From NCBI GenBank assembly GCA_022813625.1, contig JAKLMB010000033.1, positions 186,001 through 250,000 on the forward strand: DNA of 64,000 nucleotides, in the 5' to 3' direction. This stretch comes from Aaosphaeria pasadenensis. Lineage: Eukaryota > Ascomycota > Dothideomycetes > Pleosporales. The notes under the pieces were generated by a model, which worked only from the letters and a program-made list of their open reading frames with translations, had not been told where the DNA came from and did not search any database. Position numbers and translations under genes: made by a program. Positions within the stretch are counted from its first letter, which is position 1. Each line of letters opens with the position of its first letter. Shown in pieces: positions 1 to 11,427 of the stretch.

Positions 1-555
1 CACGAGGTCTTGTAAGCGGGTAGAATCCGCAGTAAGACCGGCTCGACGCGCTCCCACATCGATCTTAATGTACACATCCCAGCTTGGCTTGTTTGAGGAG
101 TCAAGGAGTAGAAGCTGCTGGTCATTATCCAAAAGCAAATCGATCTTGATCTGCTCGGAAAGAACTTCAAGCCGTGGAAGCACGCCTTTGAAGATTGGCA
201 TACCGAAGATGCATTCATCCAGGAGACCTTCTTTGACCAGGGGAAGTGATCCAGCGATTTCTGGAACGGTGGAGCAGACTACCTTGCGGTATTTTCCACC
301 TTTCAGCATCATGCGTGTCACTTCGATACTCTGGATTCCACATTAGTTACGAGACCATTGGACGAAGCTTGATACAGGACTCACTTTGAGTGTTTTGGTA
401 TGAGGACGGAAACCAATACCGAGCTTATCAACATCATCATGTAGTCTTCGAATGTTTGCGTCAAGGACCGGTTTCTTGATGACAAGTGAGGGTGTAGGCA
501 GCTCCGATGCTGGACGACCAATGTATGATTGATGATGCTCGAGGGAATGATCCAT
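1..555 (-). CDS. D-serine dehydratase-like PLP enzyme, 5' part only
   Basis: This looks like the N-terminal part of a fold-type III PLP enzyme of the D-serine dehydratase / D-threonine aldolase family, which breaks down D-amino acids. Exon 1 (555-385, 57 codons) carries the PHTKTLK motif, whose Lys54 is the expected PLP lysine. An intron (384-331, GTGAGT..CAG) follows, and exon 2 (330 to the window edge) continues in phase with SIEVTRMMLKGGKYRKVVCS and then KIDVGARRAG, both typical of the alanine-racemase-like barrel. The ATG at 555 gives a short leader before the conserved start of the barrel. The C-terminal half, including the zinc-binding His/Cys region, lies outside the window. Exact substrate is not decidable from this part. 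Confidence 0.8.
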
Positions 556-1563
556 GATAAATGATTGAAGATGTAATATTGAAAATGAATTTAAATCCAG
601 GCAACGAAATATTTCTGTAGAAAGCGAAGTTGATGATCATTGTCATGATGGAGATATATCGCGCATTCAAGTAAGTTGCTCCATCACGCTAGCGGCCCAC
701 CCTTTAGCCGTCGTTTTCCATAGATGACACGGGTGGTAAGCCATGACATGGAATTCGATTCAAACAAAAGTGAGTGGCATCATCGGAAACATAGATTATA
801 AGTTTTGGACCATACCTGCAGTAACATTGAGGGCTATGTTAACAAGAGATGACGTTGTTGCTGATGTTCTCCCGTGCTAACAAATACGTACACACAACTC
901 GAGTTATGATTGGCTATTGTCACAAGCTTACATAACAGATGTGCCTGTTTCGAGTAATATGTGGTTAATTATAACTCAAATGGAATCCGTATATCAACAA
1001 CTTACTGGTAGTAAGATGGACTGGATCATCAGATGATAGAGCTACCAGGTAGACAAGTACATATCAACTCCACAACAGCAGCTTTACACAATCTGACGTC
1101 AAAGCACTCTCACTGTCTCTGTTCTGCCTATTACTAAGCCATGCAAACGAAACAAACAAGGACGAATCAGGTCTAGGGCGGAATGGCAGGACAGGGCAGG
1201 GATACGCGGGCGAAGCACCAGCCGTTTGGTTTGGTAGGACAAGCGGACTCTCACACACTCCAACGTCCAACGTCGCAGCTCTCTTACCTCTCCAATCTTC
1301 ACCTTTTGGAAAGAATTGCAACCGTCTGCCGATGGAGACGTTGCTTCAGTCATTATTGGAAGAAGGACCAGTCGCGGGGCGGTGCCCACCATCAGCCTGC
1401 GATATCTGAGGTATGTACGCTCAACGCTCGCTCATGCCCGCTTTCCCTCCCCCCCCTCAGGTTCCAAGCTTCCCGCTCCGCTATCGCGAACTCGGTCCCG
1501 CTGCTCGTAATCGGTGCTCATGCCTGGCACCCTGTTGAATGGTAGCCTCGATTAGATGCAGCA
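556..1563. other. intergenic, D-serine dehydratase-like gene / PAN3 divergent promoter
   Basis: About 1 kb between two divergently transcribed genes. Short overlapping frames occur at 1064-1545 but show no recognisable domain. A canonical intron-like segment (GTATGT at 1411, branch-like and pyrimidine-rich tract, CAG ending at 1460) could be a 5'-UTR intron of the PAN3 transcript. No other structure seen. Confidence 0.5.
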
Positions 1564-4316
1564 ATGTCTAACAACCCGCCAGAAGCGCATTGCCAAAACA
1601 AACTACAACTCGAGGAAGCACATCACACTGTCAGCCAGCCGCAGAGTGCTGAGAACAAAGCCTCATCCCGCTCTACTACCACCACCAAACTGACTTCCCT
1701 ACCTTCCACGCCTACCAAACCACCCAATTCCCATACACATGCGAGTACTAGTTCCGGGTCAAGCGCCTTCATCATCGATCGCAATCCTGAGTTGACGTGG
1801 TCCTCTGGGGACTCGCTCCCCGCCCCGAGCTCCTCCCAGAAACAACATAGAACATCTAGAAGATCTAAACCGCAGAAGGGACAACCCAAATGGAGTAAGG
1901 GAGCTGCATCGTCGGATGATACAGGCTCGGATCGCAAGTCGTCAATATCGAACTCCCCGAAAACATCGTCTTCGCCCGCGCCTCAGCAATCCCCGCGCTC
2001 AAACTGGCCCTCGAACCGTCGAGAGCGTTCTCAATCCAACCTTGCCCCAAATAACCCTACAGGGGCGCAAAAGAATCGCTTGATGGCAGCAAACTTTGGG
2101 AACTCTTCGGGAGATTCGCGACGGGGAGTAGCGTCTCCTCGGCCAAAGGGTCGCGGTATGATGTCCCTCCGATTCCTATTTCGTTGACACAGGATTAACT
2201 TTTGATACTGCAGAAGCCAAAAACACCCCATGCCGAAATGTCACCATCTACGGCCATTGTCGATATGAAAATAGTAAGTGGCGCGACCAGGCGTGGCGAG
2301 AATTTGAAGTAACATCCTATCAGCGTGTCCATATATTCACGATGTGAATCAAAATATAAAACAAAACGAAAACGCGAAGAAGAGGTTCAATGTCGACTCG
2401 CCATCATTCACACCTCTACAACCCAATACCAACGGGTCTCTAACACCCTCTTCCCGAAGTGTTGCCATCTCTCCGAAAGCTGCCAATGCGGCCATATTCA
2501 CCCCAAAGTCTCAGAGATCAAGTAAGTTTACCCAATCAAAGACTTTGTTCATATATTGACTCGAAATTCTTGCAGCTACGAGCACTCCAAGCCTTCACAG
2601 TAAAGAGCCAGTGGAATGGCATCCACCTCAAGACTTTGCGGAGTTTGTTCCAGGGCAAGGTTTTGAGACCCAAATGGTACGTACGCTGTTTCTCTAGAGA
2701 GCTGTCTAGCCTAACTTATCCAGGTTGATCCAAACGCATCTGCACAAACACTTGGTTTTGACCCCTTCAGTACACAAAGCCTTACCCAGTCTCTAGCCGG
2801 AACCACTCACCAAGCGCCCCCCATCAATCCGTATGCCCAGGACCCGTCCGGGCTCCAAGGAGCATCGTACTTTCAGAATGCCAATGCATTCCAAACCTCA
2901 CCTGCATACCATTTATATTGGCCTGTAGGACCACAGCCTACGAATCTACTTGGCTATCAACGCACGGCGCACGACTTCTTCATTCCGGATGCACTTCGTG
3001 AGGAGCTGCAGAAGAAGTCGGAGGTAGCTCGCCAGATTCTTACCAATTCGTCACTGCCTGCCATCGAACAATATCATTCTCTAGTGTGCTTGGACACTGC
3101 ACATAATAAGAATCAAACTCTATTTGGATATCCAAGCTGGGTCTACAAGGCTGCATCTAGCAAAGATGGTAATTCGTACACTCTTCGACGCCTGGAGAAT
3201 TTCCGACTTACCAATGAGAACGCGATCAGGTCGGTGCAAGCTTGGAAGCGAGTGTTCAATGGAAGTGTTGTAACTATTCATGACGCATTCACTACAAGGG
3301 CTTTCGGCGACAGTTCGCTCATCTTTGTCACCGACTACCATCCGGGCTCCAAATCCCTGGCCGAAGAGCACTTCAAAACGCAGCCTATAGCGAGTCGCTT
3401 CCATGGAGCAAGACAGCCGACTACCAACCACGTCCACGAGCAAGTACTATGGGGGTACCTCGTACAACTTGCCTCAGCTCTGAAGGCCATTCATAGTGTA
3501 GGCCTTGCGGCGCGGCTTATCACCCCGTCCAAAGTCCTTCTCACCAGTAAGAACCGCGTTCGTCTGAATGCGTGCGCCATCCTGGACGTTGTGCAATTTG
3601 ATAACGCCCGACCACTTCCCGAGCTCCAAGCCGACGATCTGATGCAGCTCGGACGTCTTATTCTTTGTATCGCAAACAGTAGCTCAACTGCACACCTGAA
3701 CATGCAAAAGTCTATGGAGCACATTACCCGCAATTACACAACGCGTCTCAAGGAGTGCATTCAGTGGTTGCTCAGTCCTCCACCAACTCCTGGCGCCCCT
3801 ACATCGCCCACTGGAGGCGTGCCGTTACCGAAAGAGATCGATAGCTTCTTGACTGGAATATGCGATCAATTCTGCTCTGTCTTTGATAGCACGCTCCATG
3901 CCGAAGACACACTTTTCAACACGCTGGGTCGTGAATTGGAGTCATCTCGACTTGTCCGGCTCCTTGTCAAGCTCAACTTCATCAATGAGCGGCCCGAGTT
4001 GGATGCATCCATACCCATACCCAGCGGAAGCACCACAAACCCATCCGCATCTTGGGCGGAAACCGGCGAACGATACTACTTGAAGCTGTTCCGTGACTAC
4101 GTATTCCACCAGGTTGACCAGAGCGGACGTCCAGTTATGAACTTGGCGCATGTACTCGACTGCCTGAACAAACTTGATGCCGGTAGTGAGGAGAAGATAG
4201 CTTTGATCAGTCGAGATGAACAAAATGTACTGGTTGTTAGCTACCGCGAACTGAAGCGAGGAGTGGAATCAGCTTTCCAGGACCTGATCAAAGCAGGACG
4301 AGGTGGTACCCGATAA
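1564..4316 (+). CDS. PAN3: PAN2-PAN3 deadenylation complex subunit PAN3
   Basis: PAN3 recruits the PAN2 exonuclease to poly(A)-binding protein on mRNA poly(A) tails in the cytoplasm. Exons: 1564-2155, 2214-2273, 2324-2521, 2576-2676, 2724-4316, all GT-AG. A C-X8-C-X5-C-X3-H zinc finger (PCRNVTIYGHC..C..IH) spans the exon 1-3 joins. A PAM2-like NVDSPSFTP follows. Exon 5 holds a pseudokinase, in which HRD is replaced by AARLI and DFG is absent, and the C-terminal knob ending DEQNVLVVSYRELKRGV. The family usually starts close to the finger, and an in-frame ATG at 2083 (MAANFGNSSGDSRRG) gives a 674-aa protein of normal size. The ATG at 1564 would add 173 Ser/Thr/Pro-rich residues (847 aa). Function is certain; the start is not, and 2083 is the more family-like choice. 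Confidence 0.93.
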
Positions 4317-5092
4317 GAGTGTACATGCTCGTCGAAATAGATACGGCATAGAGAGGGCTTTGGCTGTTATATTGATACAAGTCGGGTCCCGGTAGCGCTG
4401 TTTGTGCACGGTAAGACTGTGCAACGCTTGGATATTTTTATTTGCATTGATTTACCAGGGGAGTGGAGACAGAGGAAGCAACAATGACGGGGCAATGTGG
4501 GAAATATTGGGCAGTAAATTATGAATAACCCTCCAATTGAAAACACACTTTACACTTCATCTATATCCAAGTTCCTTGTTGAGTGGAAATACCTAACGTC
4601 TATGCAAAAACCGACAACCTTCGTTCAGAACTCAACAGTGTTTTGATATATTCACCACTCCATCTGTTCCTAGGTAAAACCTTTGGCAGGCTACATAAGT
4701 ATGTCGGTCCATTGGTAGTGTTAGTCAGGAAAACATCGCATGATATGGGGTGAGAGGGCACGAGGTCAGACCCTTCAACGTCATACTAAGCCAATGGACT
4801 TCGACCATTCCATACATATAAGGAACTGATACTCCTGAAGGCCTTCAAAAGATCTTCAATCATGACAACAATACGACCTTTTTCAACATGCATGAGGAGC
4901 TCGATGCTCCAATCGGGGTTGCGTCGCTTGCATTCGCCGTCGACCTGTCCGATTGGGGTAAAGACAACAAGTGCCCCTCGATTTTTCGGGTGCCCCACAT
5001 CGCGACCATCAAGATTATTATCGACTACAACTACCTCCCCGTCCCCAGCTCTGTTACTCCTTTCACATCAATCACAACGACGCACACACACA
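4317..5092. other. intergenic, PAN3 / ADO1
   Basis: Tandem genes on the same strand with about 780 bp between them. It holds the PAN3 3' end and the adenosine kinase promoter and leader; the leader just before the ATG is rich in CA and CT. Short frames around 4860-5090 resemble no known protein. Confidence 0.5.
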
Positions 5093-6308
5093 ATGGCTGC
5101 CAAAGGAAACCTCGAACTTCTCCTCCTTGAGAACCCTCTGCTGGACATCCAGGGTGTCGGGTAAGTCAATTCAATCGCCCTCCCTCCTCAAATTCCTGAA
5201 GACGTAAGATGTGGGGTGAATTGCAACTGACTAGAGCTCTATAGTGATGAGAAGCTCCTCGAGAAGTACGGCCTGAAGGCCAACGACGCCATCCTCGCCG
5301 AGGAGAAGCATCTCGGCATCTTCGAGGACCTCATCCAGAACTACGACGCAAAGCTCATCGCTGGAGGAGCCGCCCAGAACACCGCCCGCGGTGCTCAGTA
5401 CATCCTCGCCCCCAACTCCACCGTCTACCTTGGATGCATCGGCAAGGACAAGTACGGACAGACCCTCGAGGACATCTGCGCTAAGGCAGGCGTCCGCACC
5501 GAGTACCGCTACGACGAGAAGACCCCGACCGGCCGCTGCGGTGTCGTCATCACCGGCCACAACAGGAGCTTGTGCACCGACCTCGCGGCCGCCAACCTCT
5601 ACAACATCGACCACTTGAAGCAGCCCGAGATCTGGAAGCTCGTCGAGAACGCCAAGTTCTTCTACGTCGGCGGATTCCACTTGACCGTCTGCGTGCCCGC
5701 CATCCTCGCCCTCGCCGAGGAGGCCGCCGCTAAGAACAAGCCCTTCATCCTCAACCTCTCCGCACCCTTCATCCCTCAATTCTTCAAGGACCCTCTCGAC
5801 CAGGTCCTCCCCTACGTCGACATCCTCATCGCCAACGAGACCGAAGCGGCCGCATACGCCGAGTCCCACGGCCTCGCCACCAAGGATGTCAAGGAGATCG
5901 CCAAATCGATCGCCAGCCTCCCTAAGAAGAACACCCAGGCTCCCCGCACCGTCATCTTCACCCAGGGTACCGACCCCACCATCGCCGTCGTCGCCGGCAA
6001 GGACGGCGCCGAGCCAACCGTCAAGGAGCAGGCCGTCCACGCCATCGACGCCTCCAAGATCAACGACACCAACGGTGCGGGCGACGCCTTCGCAGGCGGT
6101 TTCGTCGCCGGTATCGTCCAGGGCAAGAGCCTCGAGACTGCTATCGATATGGGACAGTGGCTTGCTAGGCTTAGCATCCAGGAGTTGGGTCCTTCGTACG
6201 TTCAATCCCTTCCCTCAATCCCATCCCCATATTCATCATTTCGTTCACGGCTAACTGAAAGTAAACAGGTACCCCCAACCCGTCCAGACCTACTCCCCCA
6301 GCAACTAA
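5093..6308 (+). CDS. ADO1: adenosine kinase
   Basis: Phosphorylates adenosine to AMP with ATP, in purine salvage and in removal of adenosine from the S-adenosylmethionine cycle. Exons 5093-5160, 5245-6195 and 6269-6308 give 352 aa, the normal family length. The PfkB/ribokinase fold is clear: an N-terminal ENPLLDIQ substrate segment, the GGAAQNTARGAQ glycine-rich motif, and the C-terminal NDTNGAGDAFAGGF signature with catalytic Asp near residue 303 and the anion hole GAG. The last exon encodes only the tail YPQPVQTYSPSN. Start chosen at the ATG in ACACAATGGCTGCC, which gives the conserved MAAKGNLELLLLENPLLD. Codons end mostly in C, as in strongly expressed fungal genes; this bias leaves a long but meaningless antisense frame. 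Confidence 0.96.
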
Positions 6309-6859
6309 ATACCCAATCCCTGAATGAAAAGGGGCAGAAAAGTTTTAACAAAAGAGAGCGGAAACGCTCGTTTCGTATTTTCAACAATCTACGATGATGA
6401 CGGGAGAGCCGTGGAGAGGACTGGCCTGGACTGGACAGCCCTAGGATCTCACGTTCAGGCATAGGGGAGAAAATGGGTGTTTCTGGCGCTTTTTTCTTTG
6501 GGTGGATGGCATGGAATAAAGGAGTGCCCATGTTTCAACAATTACTGGCAATCTCCCTCTTAAGAGGGCGAGGATGATTATATCACGACGACGACGGACT
6601 TCGGAAGGAAGTATTCAACAAGCGAGGGATAGAGAAATGCAAATGACTGAATAAAGGCTTGAATAAAGTACCTAGATATCAAAGCAAAAAACGATGAATT
6701 GATACTTCGTGACATGCCATGCTATGCTACGCTGTGCTATGCTTTCCTTTTATTTCGTTGTCATATCGTCGTGATATCGTCGTGATATCGTTGTCTTTTC
6801 TAAATCCTCAAAACGTGACTTCATGTTCATACGACTGACCGACCCAGCAGATCAGATTT
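6309..6859. other. convergent 3' region, ADO1 / ZNF511-like gene
   Basis: The 3' flanks of two convergent genes. Contains simple repeats at 6713-6795, listed separately, and no open frame with recognisable content. Confidence 0.5.
6713..6795. repeat. short tandem repeats between convergent genes
   Basis: Degenerate copies of ATGCT (6713-6742) are followed by three tandem copies of the 11-mer ATATCGTCGTG at 6763-6773, 6774-6784 and 6785-6795, the last with two changes. They lie in the shared 3' flank, so they could be transcribed on either strand. No function is apparent. Confidence 0.8.
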
Positions 6860-7816
6860 CTATGCAGTGCCCCTTCCTCTCCCCGTGCCCGTGCCCCTCC
6901 CCCTCCCCCTCGCAGTCCGCACGGCATGCGGCACGAACTGCAAGGAAGACATACTGGACGTGAGGCCATCCATTGGGTCCGCAGTATCGTCGTCCTTCTT
7001 CACCGGCTTCGCGGGCACAGCTTTCAAGGCTTCGGGTGACTTGGCGACCGGTTTCGACACGCCTCTCCCGCGGCCTCTCCCCCGGCCGAACTGGGATTGC
7101 CGTGGGGGATGCGTGAACCCACCTCTACCATGCAGTCTGACAGGCGCGCGGGGCGAAGTAGGCGGAGACAAGGGCGACGACGACGCATCCGAGGAACCAT
7201 CAGCCTCCTCGTCCTCGTCATGGCTACCAATAGTACTAATCTCCATATCGTCCCTCGCCGTACTCGCGGACGACGTCATTGTGCTCGACCTCCTCCTGTG
7301 CCCATTCCCCTCCTTCGACGGCCTCAACAGACTCCACCGCCTATCAATCCCGTCCTTCACGACGAAGAAGTCGTAGTTCTTCGGGAAGCCGTGCTTGTCG
7401 ATACAATGGAGTCTTCGCTTCGCGGGTGTCGAGCACAGACGGTCGCACTCGGGGACTAGGCATGCGTACACTTTGTCGCCCCGATCCTTCCGCGCCGCGG
7501 TGATGGGGTCGTGGTGTTCGGTTATGTGGAGGTCGAGGAAGTGGGGGGTAGGGTGGTTGGTGTGGCAGGTCGAGCAGCGGTTCGTGTGGGTTTGGTGGTA
7601 GTGCGTTTCGTAGGCGGAGTAAGAGGGGAAGGTTAGGGGCGGGTGAGGCGGGAGTGTGCATTTCATTGCTGTGGAGTTTGTCGTTGCTGTTGTTGCGTTT
7701 GAGGAATTGGTGGTGAGGTGCACGATCTTGACGTCGGGGGTTGGTTCGCGGGAGTGGGGGGAGTCTGGAGAGTCTGAGGGTGCGAAGGAGGCTGAGCGTG
7801 AGCGCTTGTGTCCCAT
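6860..7816 (-). CDS. ZNF511-like C2H2 zinc-finger protein with RG-rich tail
   Basis: A 318-aa, single-exon protein. The central region matches the ZNF511 family layout: a short MKC..P start, then CSTCHTNH..HITEHH (Cys81, Cys84, His97 and a His at 101 or 102), then YACLVPECDRLC..HCIDKHGFPKNYDF (Cys119, Cys124, His137, His142), the last being the hallmark with the FPKNYDF end. The C-terminal half is disordered: an Asp/Glu and Ser-rich stretch, a GRGRGRG patch near residue 250, and a final run of RG and TG repeats to the stop. The RG-rich tail suggests RNA or nucleic-acid contact and arginine methylation, but this is inference. It converges on ADO1 and is divergent from the EST1/SMG7-like gene. 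Molecular role is not established. Confidence 0.8.
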   Translation of the reverse strand: MGHKRSRSASFAPSDSPDSPHSREPTPDVKIVHLTTNSSNATTATTNSTAMKCTLPPHPPLTFPSYSAYETHYHQTHTNRCSTCHTNHPTPHFLDLHITEHHDPITAARKDRGDKVYACLVPECDRLCSTPAKRRLHCIDKHGFPKNYDFFVVKDGIDRRWSLLRPSKEGNGHRRRSSTMTSSASTARDDMEISTIGSHDEDEEADGSSDASSSPLSPPTSPRAPVRLHGRGGFTHPPRQSQFGRGRGRGRGVSKPVAKSPEALKAVPAKPVKKDDDTADPMDGLTSSMSSLQFVPHAVRTARGRGRGTGTGRGRGTA

Positions 7817-8615
7817 TGTGATGTTTTATATATCTGTTTTTCTCTTCTCGTGGTTGTGGTGGGAAAATATAGGTGTAGCGGTGAGATGAAAGAGAAGCAG
7901 TAGTACCTGTGAACTTGGGTAGAGTGCTTCTTCTGGAGCTGTGCAACGGTTGAACTCTGAGATTATTACGATTGTTGAGGTATTCGGAGGGAATTCGTTT
8001 GTGTCCAATCTGGATCCTGTCTCATAATGGTGTTTGTCGTATGTCTTCGATCATGATGTTGTTCAAGTTGATTGTTCACTAGGTGGTCGTTAGTTGGTGA
8101 GTGATGAAGTGTCGAAGCTCTACCAATTTGGGAAATGTAGGGTCCAACGTCGTGCTAATACCCAAAGCGGTAAGGACCAAATAAACTTCCCTTCCCACGG
8201 ATCTTTCCTTTCTCCACCCGCGAGTCCAACCGTCCATCCACCAGTCCAAGTCCAGTTCACGGTCCACCGTTAGGCTTTCCTCTGTCTCTCTCAAGACTCA
8301 CATCACTTCTTCCCCACCAACAACCAAATCCACTTTCACACCACCCGCCGAGCAAGCCGCTCGCTCACATACAAACCGCCGTAAGACGACGTCGTCTTGC
8401 GTGCTGTTTGCTTACCCGCAATCGCCGCTCCCGCTCCTCCTCCCCCCCTCCGTCTACAATCCTGCTTGTCCTCTTCCCAGGGCATAAATCAACATCCATG
8501 GATCACACGAGCCACTGCGCCCTACCATTGCCCTGTGCCTTCGTCTGACCTCCCGGCCGACCGTGGGGTCACACCTATGAAATACAGAGAGCCATAAGCC
8601 CATAATATCAGAGGC
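7817..8615. other. divergent promoter, ZNF511-like / EST1-SMG7-like
   Basis: About 800 bp between divergent start codons. Contains CT-rich blocks near 8200-8300 and 8430-8475. These look like leader sequence of the rightward gene. No coding content recognised. Confidence 0.45.
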
Positions 8616-11427
8616 ATGGCCACCGACATGAACCAACTCGCTGCGTACGATGCCTTCCTCCTCGGCCGATAAGGGAAATGACATGATCCGCTAACTATGC
8701 GCGCAGGCGGGCGCAGGCGATAGAGCGCACCATCTCTTCGCTTGCCGACCGTAAAGCTTCCGGCACTCAATTCGCAACTGCATTACAGCAGTAAGACCTC
8801 ATGCCGCTGTCGGCACTTGCTCCGCAATCTCAGTAAACCGGAACTAACAGTGTCGTGCCAGGTACCGCGACCTCTGCGAACTGATCCTATATGCCGATTT
8901 CGAATACGCCTCTGCCAATGGCATCGAAACCCAATTGTGGAATGCACACATTACCGCCAATACTGCTTTTCGGAGCCAGCTCAAATCTGTGCGTCGTACA
9001 CAACCGTCGCATATCTTTTGCGGATATCTAATAATTTTTGGTGATACAGGCCCGGCGCGACGCCAAAGAACGCCCCGTCGAGTTCAGGAAACTGAAGAAG
9101 GACTACCTGGGCTTCATCAAGACTAGTCAGCGATTCTACCGCCAGCATATATTGAAACTAGACGCCCAGTCCGGCGGAATCCAGGAATTGCGCAAGGTTG
9201 CGGAGAAATGGAAGGAAGATGGTGCGTAATATGATGCCGGGATAGGTACCGTTGCTCATCGTTCTCTAGCTTCCAAGATTGCCTCCCTCAAACGTATCCC
9301 GACATCGCTGCGGGCCAAGGTCTTCCAATCATGCCACCAGACGCTCATTCAGCTCGGTGACCTCTCCCGTTACCGCGCCATGGAACTGGACGACAAGGAA
9401 CGCAATTGGGGTCCAGCTAAAGGATATTATGATCTGGCCGCAGAGATTGACCCGGACAATGGGCAATCATACAACCAACTCGCCGTCATGGCGCGCGAAG
9501 ACAACGACTATTTTCGACTTATATATTATCTCTACCGATCGCTTGCATGCAAGACACCACATCCTCACGCGAAGAAGAATCTCGAGCTTGGATTTAAGAA
9601 GATTCTCGCCGCATGGTCCAAAGGAGAATCCATCAGCCCTAAATCACAAGATGCGAACATGGCCGGTGGAGCGTTGGTCCTGTGGTTCTGCAGATTGCAT
9701 AGCAGATGCTACAAAGGGGAGGAATTCGCCCTCCATGACGAATTAGAAAGCGAGGTGCTTAGTAAATTGGCTATTGACCTCAAGGAACGACCATTGGACC
9801 CTATATTGCAGAAGATTATCCTTACAAATATTGCCGCCGAATATTTTACCACCGTACAGATGCAGGGTACGTGACTCGTTGGATGATTTTTGGATACCTC
9901 TAACGTTCTATAGGTTCGAGCTCGCTCGATAATGTTGTGCAGACCTATTTCTTTTTCTTACGTCTTAATGTGAAGACGTTCTTCACACTTCTACAAATAT
10001 TACAACCAGAACTAGAGCGACTTTCGGAAGGAGAGGATGTGACTCAAAACGGCGACCGTACACCCCAGCTATCCGACAAGGTCACCGCCGTGGCACGCCG
10101 AGTACTCCCTGGTCTCCGTCTATATAGCACTTGGTTTACCGCCTACTGGCACATTTTAGATGCGAAGATCGCCGAAGCTAACACTCTCTCCCCTGTGGAA
10201 GTTCAAGAGTTGTGGAAGGCTTACGCAGCCACGCTTACACTTCTTGCATCCAGTTTCCCCGTTGGCGAACTTCCTACGGATGACTACTTGCTTGAAGAGG
10301 ACGTTGAGACGATTGGATTCCAGCCGTTGGTGTCTCGCAATGCGAAACGTTGGTTCAATGAGGATGGACTCAAGAGAAAAGTAACGGACAAGGAACGGAG
10401 CCACCCCAACATTGAGATGTTGATGCGCGTTCGGGATCTACTGGTCGATGGTCTCGAGCTGACCCAGGACGAGAAGGTGCCGCTAGATTTGGATGGTTTC
10501 CGTTTCATCTATCGCGAAGCTGGCCTGCCATCCGAGCTACTGGCTAGCCCCAACAATCGTGCTGATGGCTCTCCAGTCCTCCCTGCTGAGCCAATGGAGA
10601 TTCCACTATTCCCGCAGGAGGGTCCGGCCGAGGAGAGCCACAAGGCCCCAAGTGTTGCGGCGGCTTCCGAGTCTGCCTCCACCACTGTTGCGAAGGATGC
10701 TGTCATGAATCGAATGGTAGATGACCTGCTTGGCCCAGACGACGGTTTAGATCCTCTCCCTGAGGAAGACGAGAATATGCCTCCAACTCCACCAGAGCAG
10801 ACCTTCGAGGACACTGCAAAGATCACGAGTACTACGTATGGCCTTGGATCTATCACCATCAGCGACCTGGTCAGCTCAGTGCAGAACTATAAGCCGACTG
10901 CCACCTCTCCTGCTCTCGGAACCCCTTTGGCTGCTATGCCAATGAACAGAGTTGCTTCGTCCTCGTCGTTCCGTCAGCCAGCGGCCTTGCCATCTTTACC
11001 GGACGGCAGGAACAATGGATCATCTATATGGAACCGAAACGGACCGGCGTCTCCATTACTTGGGCACGAGCTAATGGCACATGGCTCGCCGATGAACGGA
11101 ACGATGGCGCACTCACCTGGGCATGCCCGTGGCGATTCAGAGAATTCTAATGATTGGAATGGACTGCCTATTGCCGGTACTCCTGCTCATCGTCTTTCTG
11201 GTGGGCTTGGGAGCGGTGCTGCATGGGGTAATCCCTCGTCGTCACCCTATGGTCCTGTTTACGGCAACAGCAACCTCAATGTGAATGGATACAACCAGTA
11301 CCCGCAAGCAACTTATACCGACATCAACATGGGCAGCCCATCCCTCTTTGGCAAGTACAGCAGCTGGAACCCGGACTTGGGGCAGAGCTCTTACTATCGT
11401 ACTCCTCCCAATGGGCAAGGTGGTTGA
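8616..11427 (+). CDS. EST1/SMG7/EBS1-like protein (14-3-3-like TPR)
   Basis: Relative of SMG5/6/7 and yeast Est1/Ebs1, which act in nonsense-mediated mRNA decay and, in some lineages, telomerase activation. Exons: 8616-8644, 8707-8790, 8862-8988, 9050-9221, 9270-9866, 9914-11427, giving 840 aa. Exons 2-5 encode the helical 14-3-3-like/TPR domain, including SQRFYRQHILKLD, the signature LGDLSRYRAM, and GYYDLAAEIDPDNGQSYNQL with the EIDP-NGQ-YNQLA motif of the EST1 DNA/RNA-binding region. The long last exon continues the helical domain and then becomes a Ser/Pro/Asn/Gly-rich disordered tail. There is no C-terminal PIN nuclease domain, so it is SMG7/Ebs1-type rather than SMG6-type. The first exon is only 29 nt; its donor GTACGA and branch CTAAC are visible. 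Confidence 0.88.

Noticed and set aside
5231..6205. 324-codon open frame antisense to adenosine kinase
   Set aside because: Strong preference for C-ending codons on the sense strand removes stop triplets on the other strand; the translation is low-complexity Val/Gly/Leu/Asp and matches nothing.
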